From: Epithemia pelagica
Taxonomy: Eukaryota > Bacillariophyta > Bacillariophyceae > Surirellales > Surirellaceae
Assembly (NCBI GenBank): GCA_946965045.2
Contig: OX337231.1
Location: forward strand, 1,302,001 to 1,366,000
DNA length: 64,000 nucleotides
Direction of reading: 5' to 3'
Made by a program: the position numbers and the translations under genes. Every line of letters starts with the position of its first letter. Positions within the stretch are counted from its first letter, which is position 1. Below the pieces are notes generated by a model. The model had not been told where the DNA came from. It made no database searches and saw only the letters and a program-made list of their open reading frames with translations. This document shows, in pieces, positions 21,901 to 30,569 of the stretch.

Positions 21901-22121
21901 TGTTGTTGATGATGCTTTTGCTGCTTTTGTTGTTGATGCTTGCGAGCCGCTTGTCGTGATTTCTGTTGTTGTTGGTGGTGTGGTGGTTGTGCATGTCGTC
22001 GTCCCAATCGCATGGACGAAAACTTGGTGGGATTTTGAAACATGCGATGAATGGAGGAGGATGATTCCGATGCAGCATCCTGAGGATGATGCTTTCGAGG
22101 AGAAGTCCGAGGTGTCGTCAT
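15933..22121 (-). CDS. Giant intrinsically disordered protein, function unknown
   Basis: 2062 codons without a stop in one exon. The protein is dominated by Ser, Gln, His, Asp and Pro, with poly-Pro runs near residues 660-760. Two less biased islands may fold: about residues 815-915 (TAEWALAHATSHFPTTFDTLRV ... SKWREGQAIYGHLVEQT, with a later helix around the FCHEAIQEAFYLAAQST block) and about 1455-1565 (EAFGVVAFKLISQLQF to the LLAYLYASERLDLSNEMNL block). The C-terminus has a short charged helix NDFMEKYNRYRKNH. Short internal tandem repeats occur: HAPTSLLEAS twice, DDLEVAR twice, and a SKTVTSLDGV-type unit. No signal peptide or membrane helix is seen. I do not recognise the family. The many Ser-Pro and Arg-x-x-Ser sites would suit a phosphorylated scaffold, which is speculation. 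Confidence 0.65.
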   Translation of the reverse strand: MTTPRTSPRKHHPQDAASESSSSIHRMFQNPTKFSSMRLGRRHAQPPHHQQQQKSRQAARKHQQQKQQKHHQQQQKSSSRSSERRHKRTGKGDYQTVDHNNDHKIHSSSSSSSVDVLSMVASTTTADNTMSESSTSMMRRSTSQHTTGTTGRLPSIKMQVRNLRSKHKKKNKKTPTPTNAAKDQKKNREPTLVVVSDDNDTKTKDSSSQVITPFDHDNDDDNTFESNDFFKTNPFFRKGGQLGVDDVKPQIQEIHQPVVELPPPIAYSFSPTQEDETTAQQPQQDPSQPPPQVPDKEQHQPQPKQQESRKNKKQFPGILDNMNQDFTDDESVSFDALLAGMEQPLSLMQSRAATTTTSPPSSPCSSRELARKKLSLQKKQNKKQPTAAAETKFTFQPAKRYFRKKDTGGGGVDLSVTSSFGSITTTQSLESVANKQSQIIVWPSQQQQHQHAPTSLLEASPHAPTSLLEASAYAPQRRWMEKQQQPVIMRTPRRLNQPQLTVGDLHPLVQAGGAPKPPRRIIAPFEDGISYSFSSITSVSSIRGGAGVNAEIIWPSNHKHHQDQEAPSSSTQPPPPLLSTTNAQTTARNVAPPVDQPPPLGPGSFLAPILFAGGAKNRPFGKSMNNSNNKNQLFASNSSKVSAPSQTSMPPPPPPPRSPTTTSQETSPDLRLDDHQHDDSGTDMDSNDLFKEIQNVATSNIRRKQQQQQSKAVSNREKLDAEKDIQALAKVISSGPSMDEKHHNSEESTTREGKGQDPPEVRSVRPPPPPPPKNDNARQDRQDDCENDECDDRQTFCAMSEDSDCGTHVSKRSNTFSNPATLKPTAEWALAHATSHFPTTFDTLRVTASTIAKSAYEFCATQTGQSGNSSGTQPKDTSDILRSKWREGQAIYGHLVEQTRPGKSRGGNNKKASNDNYFCHEAIQEAFYLAAQSTGCDPMESFFRNAGDDDDDDEGVDGETSQPSRTSQKTSKLGIESVLTCSRGVEVSLDGKKETEVRRKSKSQSKSVPRPPPASHRREKGSVGSVGKQKPDVTSQAVRKSTLNGPKKEISGRYETAIVPVERRIENSVEPTHTNTENKHPRKQEKETADNSRNVEPKASSSEGKRNDDPSEPSKNESRSVMGEETGTPKSTKKLDPPVCNKKAEEQQLIPFRRPQNVVTGRVEGVSKTVTSLDGVSKTVTSLGIISVHRVPKTVIDMTNTPRITNTTSAKTAVVTTEQKRADDKNKIHEADDDHFLAESIGNSSDADDSDLESDSDSATYTDGSDEGSVSTSGSSSAASNDSKYTEIGSSSSSMSSSCFSSVDSRSVNNDESLCTREISIKQSLSSPTSTTQEILTVSDTSETRRKLNRNVQAQYSSPRKNSSYIARLKQQETLSVSTGNPSENSMSIDRSTAMKLEELDSIVQSSKGDSKTMPSSLTENDSIFEDISYVNGKEEVTNERKKEIRNVPVHNCMPSKEDDPDYALNDEAFGVVAFKLISQLQFMKDQTRYFSKEEDTEEIAGILLPSARQKFIEAVRRRAASMSSKPNSLTDNLVRECFSNGFGEESLRNPLLAYLYASERLDLSNEMNLQDLAVATPHHSNRPFDALKRENYDPYFSIVPELGHLMIPQNRSNDEERTISTLHVSVGEDSSRATFETARRSRSNSTSGSLTDGYDSDHITAVADSTYMTASWGTSTTPKSKNTDPVARSAKNHGTVTTPSSMANRDQNHGHVKREISQEDDEETLISGSDGRRNHENRGTPKSTSRVSTTHSNTPAASAMTSPHNAITQVTTTARASDSVTWCDSATMGNDTSTKATFTTATQQDGDSMVEGGISRDHSKFSFVTASVGSSDHRETISGDKVLPDVIGTPPTTIKQNSTNAKDHTESVEPQEKGSKELQSAETTASSLNGDRKSSEAPNTNAIAPATKAIEPLAKDNRALIKPDESTGKNDDARDDLEVARDDLEVARDALDAIMLDLETSPIPSKPNNNNNGDAGEDPYSSVPEMVDTCESLQSGPSSDSHVLESRASPSAAAVAAKANYPSIDKSNDFMEKYNRYRKNHLHHHSPSYLRSKTRTVAKET

Positions 22122-22810
22122 GGTGGTGACTGGTTGGTTGGTTGGTTTGGAGACGGGACGAATGAAGCAAGAGACGATGAATGGATGACCCCTCGACCAA
22201 AGTAATGTCGCTCACGCCAAAAAATGAATCGCCGACGGGTTGCCCCAGATCTGTATCTTGTCGTCGTTGCCGTCTGACAATGACTGAATGGTACGACGAT
22301 TTTGATTGCAATGGGACGGTCGGTCTTTTGGTTCCCGATGATTTGTGGCGATGCCCCATCGTCGCATCTGGCGAACAGTATTTTGTGAGGAGTCGAGGGG
22401 GGCAATAATAAGTTATAAAGGGGCAATTACATCGAGTACCGGATTCCTGGATGGGTGTACCGGATTTATTTGTACTAGTGTACCTATTTCTGTAGAAACT
22501 CACGCTCGTTCTATTGCAGAGCGACGGACGAGAAATCGCCGAATACCGAATATTCATCGCCTCACAATTTTATGCGATGCTCGGTAAAAACTGCCATCGC
22601 TCCATGATGACGGCCGTGACCCATCTGCTATTTTGATTGTGGAGTTGGTCACGTATCATCATCAATCTTGCACAACATCGTCTCTCAAGACTGGTAGATA
22701 ATAATGTGAGGACTGTTCTGGCTGACTGTCATTTTGTTCTCGTCCTGCCACACACTCTACAATAGATAGACCTTTTTCCTTCCATCCGTCTCCCTTTTGG
22801 TCCAATAATA
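22122..22810. other. Divergent promoter region
   Basis: 689 bp between the giant disordered-protein gene (minus) and the RWD-protein gene (plus). Minus-strand open frames entering it are shadows in another frame. No element is recognised. Confidence 0.45.
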
Positions 22811-23279
22811 ATGCCCTCCGACGACGCCGAATGGCTCCTCCAAGCCTTGGAACGGACCGTGGCGGAAACACAAGTGCTGCAAGCCATTTACGGAGACCAT
22901 GTCGTCGTGTTCCAGGACGCGGATTCGATGCGCCGTGCCCAACGGGCCGTGCAAGACCAAGTGGTACCCACCACTGGCATTCCGACGTTGCAAGCCACCG
23001 TCACGTTGGAACACGAAAAAGAAGATGGCAGCGACGACCATACGAGCAGTTTGCCCTTGACATTGACCTTTCCACCGGGATATCCCGAACACGCAACACT
23101 CAGCGTCGCGGTCGCCGACCCGCACTGGACGACCCGGTTGCAAGAGCGAGCCGAGGCCTTGGTCGGACAAGAAGCGGCACTCGAAATTGTCCAAGTGTAT
23201 CAAGAGTTGCAACGGCAAGCGCAAGAAGAAAAAGAAGAGGAACGACAAAAACAACAACAACAGCAGCAACAACAGCAGC

Positions 23280-23358
<79 letters not shown>

Positions 23359-23857
23359 GCAAAAAGCGGCGACACACTCCAAACGAGACGACGCGTCACA
23401 CACAGCACCACCACCACCACCACCACCACCACCACCACCACCACCCATTGTGGTCGTGTTGGAATTTCATCACATGTTGCGGGGGCCGTCGCACAAAAAG
23501 GAAGCCGCGGTCGTGACGGCCGCCGCCACACACGGGATCCGGGGTTGGCTCTTTTTGGGGGGACCCAGTTTTGCCATTGTCCTGGCCGCCACACGGCACG
23601 ATGTCCAGGCCTGGTGCACCAATTGTCAAAAGGCGGGCAAACCGGCCACGGTCGTCTATTGGCGGCAACAGCAACTCGTCGTCGAAGAAGAAGCTACTAC
23701 GGCTGCCATTCCTTCGTCCTTCTTGTTTCCCAACAAGCTCAAAGTAATGGACTATGCCCCCGGAAAAGACACCAAACTGGACCTGGTGGCATACAAACAG
23801 ACACTGGCCACTGTGGGATTGCCGTATCCGCTGCCGTCGTCACCGCCCTTGCTGTGA
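22811..23857 (+). CDS. RWD-domain protein (RWDD2-like) with polyglutamine insert
   Basis: 348 codons. Residues about 5-135 form an RWD domain: helix EWLLQALERTVAETQVLQAIYGD, strand region, LPLTLTFPPGYPEHA (the YPxxxP-type signature loop), then a C-terminal helix that becomes a Glu/Gln coiled coil. A pure run of 37 Gln codons (23252-23362, mostly CAA) and 13 Pro (23408-23446) follow. Residues about 220-345 look like the C-terminal DUF1115-type domain of RWDD2 proteins: EFHHML...KK, then GIRGWLFLGGPSFAIVLAA, then a Trp-containing stretch and VMDYAPGKDTKLDLVAYKQ. RWD domains are ubiquitin-conjugating-enzyme-like protein-binding folds; RWDD2 function is poorly known. The homopolymer tracts separate two ordered domains, so length changes may be tolerated. 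Confidence 0.75.
23252..23446 (+). repeat. CAA/CAG and CCA trinucleotide microsatellites inside a gene
   Basis: 37 consecutive Gln codons (23252-23362) and 13 Pro codons (23408-23446) separated by 45 bases. The Gln tract is nearly all CAA with a few CAG at its start and end. The opposite-strand poly-Leu frame is only its shadow. Confidence 0.9.
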
Positions 23858-24322
23858 TCCCCAATATACATGACGGATTTCTCAGATTCCTCAGATTCCG
23901 GACATTTCCCGCGCATCCAGTTCCAAAGGGAATGTATGGGATACACTCGACGCTTCCAACAACAACATGCGCTACCAACATTGCCCGTAGCTCCATCATG
24001 AGCTCCAAATCTCTTATGGGTTCTTCATGAAGGATACGGAACTGATGACATACGAGAATGTATGGATCCATACTACTAAACTTTTGTTACGCGTCATTCT
24101 ACATGTAGGTACAAGACCGAGTTTCGTCCTGACACGACATAACCGACCAGGCGGACAAGAGCCATGGTTGGATCAGTGGTGGTCGAGTTGGAGACGAGGG
24201 AGATGCGTGCCCATGTCCACAACCAACCGGTTCGTGTTGTTTCGGAGTTGTAGTGGACTCCAACAACGGCCCAACAAAGTTCAGTTTCCAGTAGCAATAA
24301 CGGGAGAGTGTTGTGTGTGGTT
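23858..24322. other. Intergenic space between convergent genes
   Basis: Between the RWD gene and the 3' end of the diphosphatase gene. No supported gene. Confidence 0.5.
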
Positions 24323-25954
24323 TCAGTTTGCCACATCGCCCGCCAACACGCTGGTTTGGTTCCACTGACTCGATACCAATGGATCCTGGTCAATGGGGTC
24401 TACCAACAGTGGTTTGGTAGTGCCTTCCAATGCGGTACTTGTAGTTGTTGTGGTGCTGGTCGTCGTCCGCGTCAAGTGGTCGAGTGTATATTCGGCCGAT
24501 TCGCAATTGCCAAATCCCTCCACAACCATGCGATTGTCGTAGAGTGACAGCAGGGCAAAGGTATCATTGGGGGGAGGATTTTCCAAGACGGCTTCCACGA
24601 CTCGAAAATGAATGCCTGATTTCTCGTCGCGTCGATATCCACCCTTGTGTGCGTGACCCGAAAAGGAAGCGGCCACCACATCCCGATACGAACGCAAGAC
24701 ACGTAAAACGTCTGGATAATTCCACACCAAACACACGGGTTTGGTGGAACCGGGCAAGAGAGGTTGATGCGACAAAATAAGGACTGTTTCCTCCTCTTGT
24801 CGTGCCAGGTCCAAGGTTTTTTGCAACCATTCCAATTGTGTCGTTCCCACGCCACCATTAAAGGCGACATATCGTTGGGCCATGCCATTCAAACCTTCGG
24901 GAGAGTTTTCGGCTTGGGGGTAATTGTGATTTTTGGATTCCAACAATTGGACCGCCTCTTGTCGTTTGGTCGATTGTTGGGGACAACGTTGCAACAAGGA
25001 AATGTCGTAGGTATCCAACACGACAAAACGAACCTGTGGTGCCTTGGGCAGTTTGTAGGAATAGTAACCGACCCATTCGCCACTCGATTCTTGGACAAAC
25101 GGGATGCGTAATTTTCGTTGCATCACGGGTCGATCCATATTGTACAGACAATGATTACCGTAAGAGTGAATCATGGGACCATGTTGGTAATGAGAGAGAG
25201 CCGTCAGGACATGATCGACGCATTGTTCTCCGACTGTACGGCCCCGGTCATCCGGTGAGGGGAGGGGGATTCCGCCATTGGTGGCAATCGATTGACACTT
25301 GCCATCAACAATGTCTCCCAAATTCACCACCACATCTGCCTGGGACCGTTGAAATTCTCGAGCCGCCACTTCGGCCACTTGCAACGCATTGCGATAATAG
25401 CGAGGATTGCCACTGTACGAATATCCGTCGGGAATGGGGGCATACTGAATGTCAGCCAAGAGTCCAATTTTCAACCGCAGCGGCGACGACGATGATTCGG
25501 CCTCCTCCTCATGGCGGTTGGAGACGGATGACACGGCCGTGCTCTTGTGTCGCTTGGGTGGCATGGATTGCAGTCGCACGGATCGACGTCGTGGATTCGA
25601 CCTGCTGGCCAGGGAGGCTGTTGTGGTGGTGGTGGTGGTGGTCGTCGTCATGGTGGCTCGTCCTCGCCACACCAGCCTACGAGACGTCCACGCCACGGTC
25701 AATGGCAGCCAATTTCCCGCCACACACAAAATAATAATTGCGAAACGAGCCGATAGGGACAACCGGCTTGCAAACAAGACCCCGTGTCGTTGACGGTGAT
25801 GTGGATCAAGTTCCGACTGGTTTCCACAAACTGACGAGGCTCCAACAACAACACGTGATGAGGCTTGTGGGGAAGCAAGTAGTTGCAAATTTCGTTCCAT
25901 GGATACCAACGCACTGTCTGGTGACACGAGACTGCGGTGATTGCAAGACAACAA
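24323..25954 (-). CDS. ADPRM: Manganese-dependent ADP-ribose/CDP-alcohol diphosphatase
   Basis: 543 codons. The C-terminal two-thirds is a calcineurin-like metallophosphoesterase with all metal-binding blocks in order: LLADIQYA (D-x-Q typical of the ADPRM subgroup), VVNLGDIVDG, SYGNHCLYN, LSHQPL and FSGHAHKGG, plus the ADPRM-specific TYDISLL region. Known members hydrolyse ADP-ribose, CDP-choline and similar nucleotides with Mn2+. The first about 150 residues are extra: a hydrophobic segment (about residues 68-90, FAIIILCVAGNWLPLTVAW) preceded by Ser/Arg-rich sequence and followed by a Thr run and basic residues. This could be an ER or plastid targeting signal if translation begins there, or a membrane anchor. 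Internal Mets near residues 19 and 101 are alternatives, and the last would give a soluble enzyme of typical family length. Confidence 0.8.
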   Translation of the reverse strand: MLSCNHRSLVSPDSALVSMERNLQLLASPQASSRVVVGASSVCGNQSELDPHHRQRHGVLFASRLSLSARFAIIILCVAGNWLPLTVAWTSRRLVWRGRATMTTTTTTTTTTASLASRSNPRRRSVRLQSMPPKRHKSTAVSSVSNRHEEEAESSSSPLRLKIGLLADIQYAPIPDGYSYSGNPRYYRNALQVAEVAAREFQRSQADVVVNLGDIVDGKCQSIATNGGIPLPSPDDRGRTVGEQCVDHVLTALSHYQHGPMIHSYGNHCLYNMDRPVMQRKLRIPFVQESSGEWVGYYSYKLPKAPQVRFVVLDTYDISLLQRCPQQSTKRQEAVQLLESKNHNYPQAENSPEGLNGMAQRYVAFNGGVGTTQLEWLQKTLDLARQEEETVLILSHQPLLPGSTKPVCLVWNYPDVLRVLRSYRDVVAASFSGHAHKGGYRRDEKSGIHFRVVEAVLENPPPNDTFALLSLYDNRMVVEGFGNCESAEYTLDHLTRTTTSTTTTTSTALEGTTKPLLVDPIDQDPLVSSQWNQTSVLAGDVAN

Positions 25955-27017
25955 ACTCGAGTTGGTAAACTGGAGAAGAGTTGAGAACTGGACAACGAAT
26001 CTCTACTTTGTCCCTGTCAATTGAACCGAATCGGCACGCTCTACGAAAACTGAGTTTCTGGTCGATTGTTCGTAATGACAAAAAGACCACTCCTCGTGCT
26101 TAGGATAACACCACAGAGTCGATACACAACTTTGATTTTCCCTTCTCGACGATGTTGCATGGACCAAGGACAACAACACAATGCGGGTGATGTGGCTCCT
26201 TTGTTGAGGCGCAAAAAGAAAAAGTATGACGTGTCGTGTACATTCCACGCGGAGGTCAATGGGCTCTCCGCTCAAGCTACCTGCTCTATCATCCAAAGGA
26301 GGACTCCTCTAGTAGTAAAAAGGGGTGCAAGAGGAGATGTGCTATAACAAGCAAAAGTTTACCTATGGACAGAATACTCTTCCGGGACACGACATGGTAA
26401 CCAATGTTGCCTATTTTCCCAACACTCAAGACGGTACCTCTGTCTTCTTGGTGGGTGGATCGACACAAGCCCGTGGATTTCTTCTGGGTACGGTCCATGT
26501 ATCTTCTAAAGACACCGCCACGCCAAGAAGGCGAGTGGAAGGAGCAGAAGAAATGGACGTGGGAGAGAAAAAGGGAGGGGACGGCAACAAGGAAAACTGC
26601 AACGGCATCAAAAGGCGAGTAGTGGTTGCACGCTTTACCACGAGGACTTTCTCCGATTTACTCTTTTCTTGATGACTTTTACACTTCTCGCGCGATACAG
26701 TGCATACAAAAGACCAAGCAAAGATTGGTGTTCACCATTGTTTCTAAACACTCCATACGTATTCTTTGGTTGACTTTTAGACTTGTTTCCTCGCGATACA
26801 GAGCAAGCAAAAGACAAACTCAGATGAGTGTAGACCGTTGTTTCTAAATATTACAGAAGTATAAAATCAAACTGAATGAAAGCTTCTCCCCAATCAGTCC
26901 CCTCTTTGTGGATGCTTGTATATCCATTCGATAATTTTGGTTCTTTTCCCCTTCAATTGGTTACACCTCTATAAGACCAAGGAACCTGTTCTTTCCATGA
27001 AGTGCGGGGATCATTCT
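25955..27017. other. Intergenic region, no gene recognised
   Basis: About 1.06 kb upstream of the diphosphatase gene and downstream of the GH16 gene. A diverged repeat near 26670-26850 (two related stretches containing CGCGATACAG...AGCAAAAGAC and TTGTTTCTAAA about 110 bp apart) is the only structure noted. Open frames here look spurious. Confidence 0.45.
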
Positions 27018-30000
27018 TTAGTGGATGGCATTGGAACTGCTTCCACCACGCAACCCAAGGTTTCCTGCACTGATTTGTTGCCGAGGACGAGACGACTCCT
27101 GTGTCTGTCCGGATACCGCCTCGCCTTGTTGTCCCAAACCACGACGCCTTGCTCGTGTGATCGAACTGTGAAAGTAAACATTTCCAACGTAGAGAGTGAA
27201 CTCGCCGGGTCTCTTTCCAGAAAAGATGATCTGACCAATCTTATCCATTCCCGTCAAATTGATGAAATCCATCAATGGGATATCCACACTAGTCCAATTT
27301 CCATGATCAATGTTTGGAACGGGGACTTCGCTTTCCGATTGGTCTCTCGTAATCGTGCCGAAATCCACCAGTTTCACCAAAACTTCCACGGCGTTGCTGG
27401 TCCAGATATCGACGTGCAAGTACGTGTACGATGATGCGTCCACCGTACCGGAGACTACCTGTGCCCCGGCAAAATTGAGATTGGAGTATTTATGGGTGGC
27501 CACTCCCTCAATATCGTCCAGTTGATACGTCACATCAAGACCGAAAAACTTCATCCAATCGATATTTGTGTCAGTGTAGTATTCATCACTGTACAATGAG
27601 AGGACATCCGATTCAGGATGAACAGGTGTCGGTGCTGCGACTGTTGGTGCATCTGTCTTGTAAAAGTACAAGTTGTCAATGTAGGCCGTGCAAAATGTTC
27701 CTCGTGTATTGTCTGGAGTAGAAAAGAAAATCTGCGCAATATTCTCTGTCGAATAAAGCGATGTAAAGTCGGATAAGAGAAGATCCAACGTGACCCATTC
27801 GGAAAGGGGAGGATTATCAATCACAATTTCATGTTCGCTATCGTCAATGGCGCATCCGGAAGAACCATCATCGTATACACCGTTGGGACCAAAGTCAACC
27901 AACTTGAAGCGGAAAATGTCACAATCAGGAGTCCAAAAGTCCACTCGAACGTGTGACATTTCGCTCACATCAATGGGAGAACTAGCCAAGGACAGAGCAG
28001 CAAAGCTGAGACCGGAATATTTCAAAATGTTGTCCGAGTCCACGGTCACATTGGCAAGCTCAACTGGATCTCCGTAACCGGACCACCACTCTATCCATAC
28101 AACGTTGGATACACCAGAAGTGTAGAAATCACTGTAAATGGAGAGCACATTTGCTGCTGGCTGGACATTTGCTGGGGCCGGAATTGCAGGGCCATCCATA
28201 GAGATGAGTCGAATGTTGTCGATGTAAGCAGTGCATAGTCCTTGGTTTGTTGAGAAAATAATCTGACCAATATTCAAGGTTGCCAAGCTGGTGAAACTGG
28301 ATAGAGAAGTACTGATTGAATTCCATTCCCCGAACACCACATCGCTGTACACAATTTCATGTTCTGTACTAGTTCCCAAGTCCACGAGTTTCAATCGGAA
28401 GATGAAACAGTCCGGTGTCCATAAATCAAAACTGACGTGCGACATTGCAGATGCATCGATCGGGCTGGTTGGTTGAACGCCGACAAAGTCAAGCTCAGAG
28501 TACCGAATGGTGTTGTCTCCGGCAATGTCTACCTCGTGGAACACTGTGGTGATTGGCCAATCCAATCGGAAACCATCGACTCCAATGTTGCTGTATGCGT
28601 CACTAAACAAGGAAATGACGGAATCTTTGTCCTCCGTAGGTGTAGGGGCAGCCACCGTGGGAAGTTCTTGATAAAAATAGACATTGTCAATGTAGACTGT
28701 AGCTGCTGCAACTGGTACCGCAGACAAAATCAATTGTTTCAGGTTATCACGTGCCCTCAATTGAAGGAACAATGAGAAGGGAACGTCCAATCCGATCCAA
28801 GAACCCGTGGGTGGAAGATAGAAAGGAACTTCTCCCTCTGTATTGTCGGTACCTTCAAGTTCAAATACACCGTTGGTACCGTAATCAACCAACTTGATTC
28901 GAAACGTGGTGGCATCCGGTGTCCACAGGTCCAAATGAATACCAGTCATAAGTGTTGCATTAATGTTGATCGACGGTTCAATGATGACATAAGAAAGATC
29001 AAAATATTTCTTGACATTGTCGTCTCCTTGAATCACAATATCGTCAGATCCCGACACGGACCCTGTCGTGCCCCAAACTGAACTCGTAAACTCGGAATAA
29101 TGGTCACTAAACAGGGAAATGACGTCTGCCGCGTCTCTGGTGGGCAACGGCGCGGCGACAGATGGTTCGGACTCTTCTTGGACGAACAACACATTGTCAA
29201 TATACGCCGTGACCTTGCCAGAAGATACGGAAAAAAATAGCTGTCCAATATTGGTCATGGGCACATTCGTAAAGCTGGAAAGGGGAATCATGTGGGTCTC
29301 CCATACGTCCTGAACGACCGAAAGGGTCACTTCGAATTCTGCGTTATCCGTTGCATCGGTCACGTTTTGATCCCCTCCAATATCCACGAGCTTGACTCGA
29401 AATTCAGTGGCATCTGGCGTCCACAAGTCGAACCGAAAGTGCGTCATGTCCGATACATCGAGTGGTGAACTCAGAGTTTCGATTGCCGCAAACTGAAGCT
29501 CGGTGTACTTTTTGAAGGAATTGCCTTCAATCGTAATGTCTGGAGAGGATAGAAACGCCCATGACCATCCAGTGACCCATCTGTCGACTGCTTCGTCGAC
29601 ATACGAGTCCGAGAAGAGTGACGTGACTAGATCCTTGTTCACCAAAGGTACTGGAGGAGCTTGCGGAGGAACGGACTCTCGTTGAGAAACCTTGACATAG
29701 TCAATTTCCATGGTGGCCTTTGTGAATGAAGCATCCACAGGTCCACTGGGCCCACCGACGGCCACATTCAGAAGAAGGTAATGTGGCTTATCAAAGGGCC
29801 ATGTCAGACTGTTCCGAACGGATGGCTTGTAGGTGAAAACTGGTTCACCGCCATCCACCATGAACTTGATTTCTGTTTCTTCCCATACCATGGAGTACAC
29901 GTGAAATTCGGTATCATAGTCGGAAACGGTGGAGCTCCCCTTGAGCGTGGTGGTTCCAAAACTCGTGGGTGTGTGGAGAGAGGACACAATTTCGGCATTC

Positions 30001-30569
30001 TTGTTCCCAAAATGTTCCATGATATCCAACTCTCCGCTGTAGGGCCACGGCACTGCTGTCGCGGCATTGTACCAAAAACCACCCGGTTCCGCCGTGTTCT
30101 GACCCAACATCCAAATTGCGGGCCATACGCCGGAACCTCCCGGCACCCGAGCTCTCACATCGACTCGACCGTACGTAAAGGCAAACTTGGAGTTGAGGCG
30201 AGCAGAAGTATAAGCTTTTTCAATACTTTGACCCAATTGATTTAGATCGGAATAGGTTTCTTTTTGGGCCACAATATTCAAAATTCCATTGTCCACAAAG
30301 GCATTGTCCGCACGATCCGTATAGTGTTGGAGTTCTCCATTGAACCAACCATTCAGAGTGGGAAGTTGAGTTTGAAGAAACCAATTTTCCGAACACAGAT
30401 TGTCAAAGTTGTCCTCCCACACAACAGCATAGTCGGAGCCGCTGATTACGGCACTGGTTTTCGCGGATGAGCCACAAGAGATTGCGTTTCCGTTAGCGGC
30501 AACAGCAAAGCTAAGAAAGGAGAGGAGCATAAAGTAGGAGCGCCGCGAATTCATCCTGTTTGTGTTCAA
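27018..30569 (-). CDS. GH16 laminarinase with five C-terminal beta-sandwich-type modules
   Basis: 1183 codons. An N-terminal secretion signal (MNSRRSYFMLLSFLSFAVAANG, from the second Met, shortened here as a hydrophobic run to about residue 29) precedes a GH16 catalytic domain (about 45-300) with the signature GELDIMEHFG near residue 180, PAIWMLGQN and a final KVSQRE strand. Five homologous modules of about 150-165 residues follow (about 310-1145). Each starts VISLFSDxY, continues through KYxxLxF...S-PIDxSxMTHxxxDLWTPDATxFRxKLVDxG, and ends IGQxxFSxxxxxTxYIDNVYF. Modules of this type accompany laminarinases of marine Bacteroidetes and are thought to be carbohydrate-binding. Thr/Pro linkers separate them. 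A secreted multivalent beta-1,3-glucanase is inferred. It is a paralogue of the gene at the left edge; acquisition from bacteria is possible but undemonstrated. Confidence 0.85.
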   Translation of the reverse strand: MNTNRMNSRRSYFMLLSFLSFAVAANGNAISCGSSAKTSAVISGSDYAVVWEDNFDNLCSENWFLQTQLPTLNGWFNGELQHYTDRADNAFVDNGILNIVAQKETYSDLNQLGQSIEKAYTSARLNSKFAFTYGRVDVRARVPGGSGVWPAIWMLGQNTAEPGGFWYNAATAVPWPYSGELDIMEHFGNKNAEIVSSLHTPTSFGTTTLKGSSTVSDYDTEFHVYSMVWEETEIKFMVDGGEPVFTYKPSVRNSLTWPFDKPHYLLLNVAVGGPSGPVDASFTKATMEIDYVKVSQRESVPPQAPPVPLVNKDLVTSLFSDSYVDEAVDRWVTGWSWAFLSSPDITIEGNSFKKYTELQFAAIETLSSPLDVSDMTHFRFDLWTPDATEFRVKLVDIGGDQNVTDATDNAEFEVTLSVVQDVWETHMIPLSSFTNVPMTNIGQLFFSVSSGKVTAYIDNVLFVQEESEPSVAAPLPTRDAADVISLFSDHYSEFTSSVWGTTGSVSGSDDIVIQGDDNVKKYFDLSYVIIEPSININATLMTGIHLDLWTPDATTFRIKLVDYGTNGVFELEGTDNTEGEVPFYLPPTGSWIGLDVPFSLFLQLRARDNLKQLILSAVPVAAATVYIDNVYFYQELPTVAAPTPTEDKDSVISLFSDAYSNIGVDGFRLDWPITTVFHEVDIAGDNTIRYSELDFVGVQPTSPIDASAMSHVSFDLWTPDCFIFRLKLVDLGTSTEHEIVYSDVVFGEWNSISTSLSSFTSLATLNIGQIIFSTNQGLCTAYIDNIRLISMDGPAIPAPANVQPAANVLSIYSDFYTSGVSNVVWIEWWSGYGDPVELANVTVDSDNILKYSGLSFAALSLASSPIDVSEMSHVRVDFWTPDCDIFRFKLVDFGPNGVYDDGSSGCAIDDSEHEIVIDNPPLSEWVTLDLLLSDFTSLYSTENIAQIFFSTPDNTRGTFCTAYIDNLYFYKTDAPTVAAPTPVHPESDVLSLYSDEYYTDTNIDWMKFFGLDVTYQLDDIEGVATHKYSNLNFAGAQVVSGTVDASSYTYLHVDIWTSNAVEVLVKLVDFGTITRDQSESEVPVPNIDHGNWTSVDIPLMDFINLTGMDKIGQIIFSGKRPGEFTLYVGNVYFHSSITRARRRGLGQQGEAVSGQTQESSRPRQQISAGNLGLRGGSSSNAIH

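Noticed and set aside
22757-23600. Long minus-strand poly-Leu and poly-Val frames and plus-strand poly-Thr and poly-Asn frames
   Set aside because: Shadows of the CAA and CCA repeats in the RWD-protein gene.
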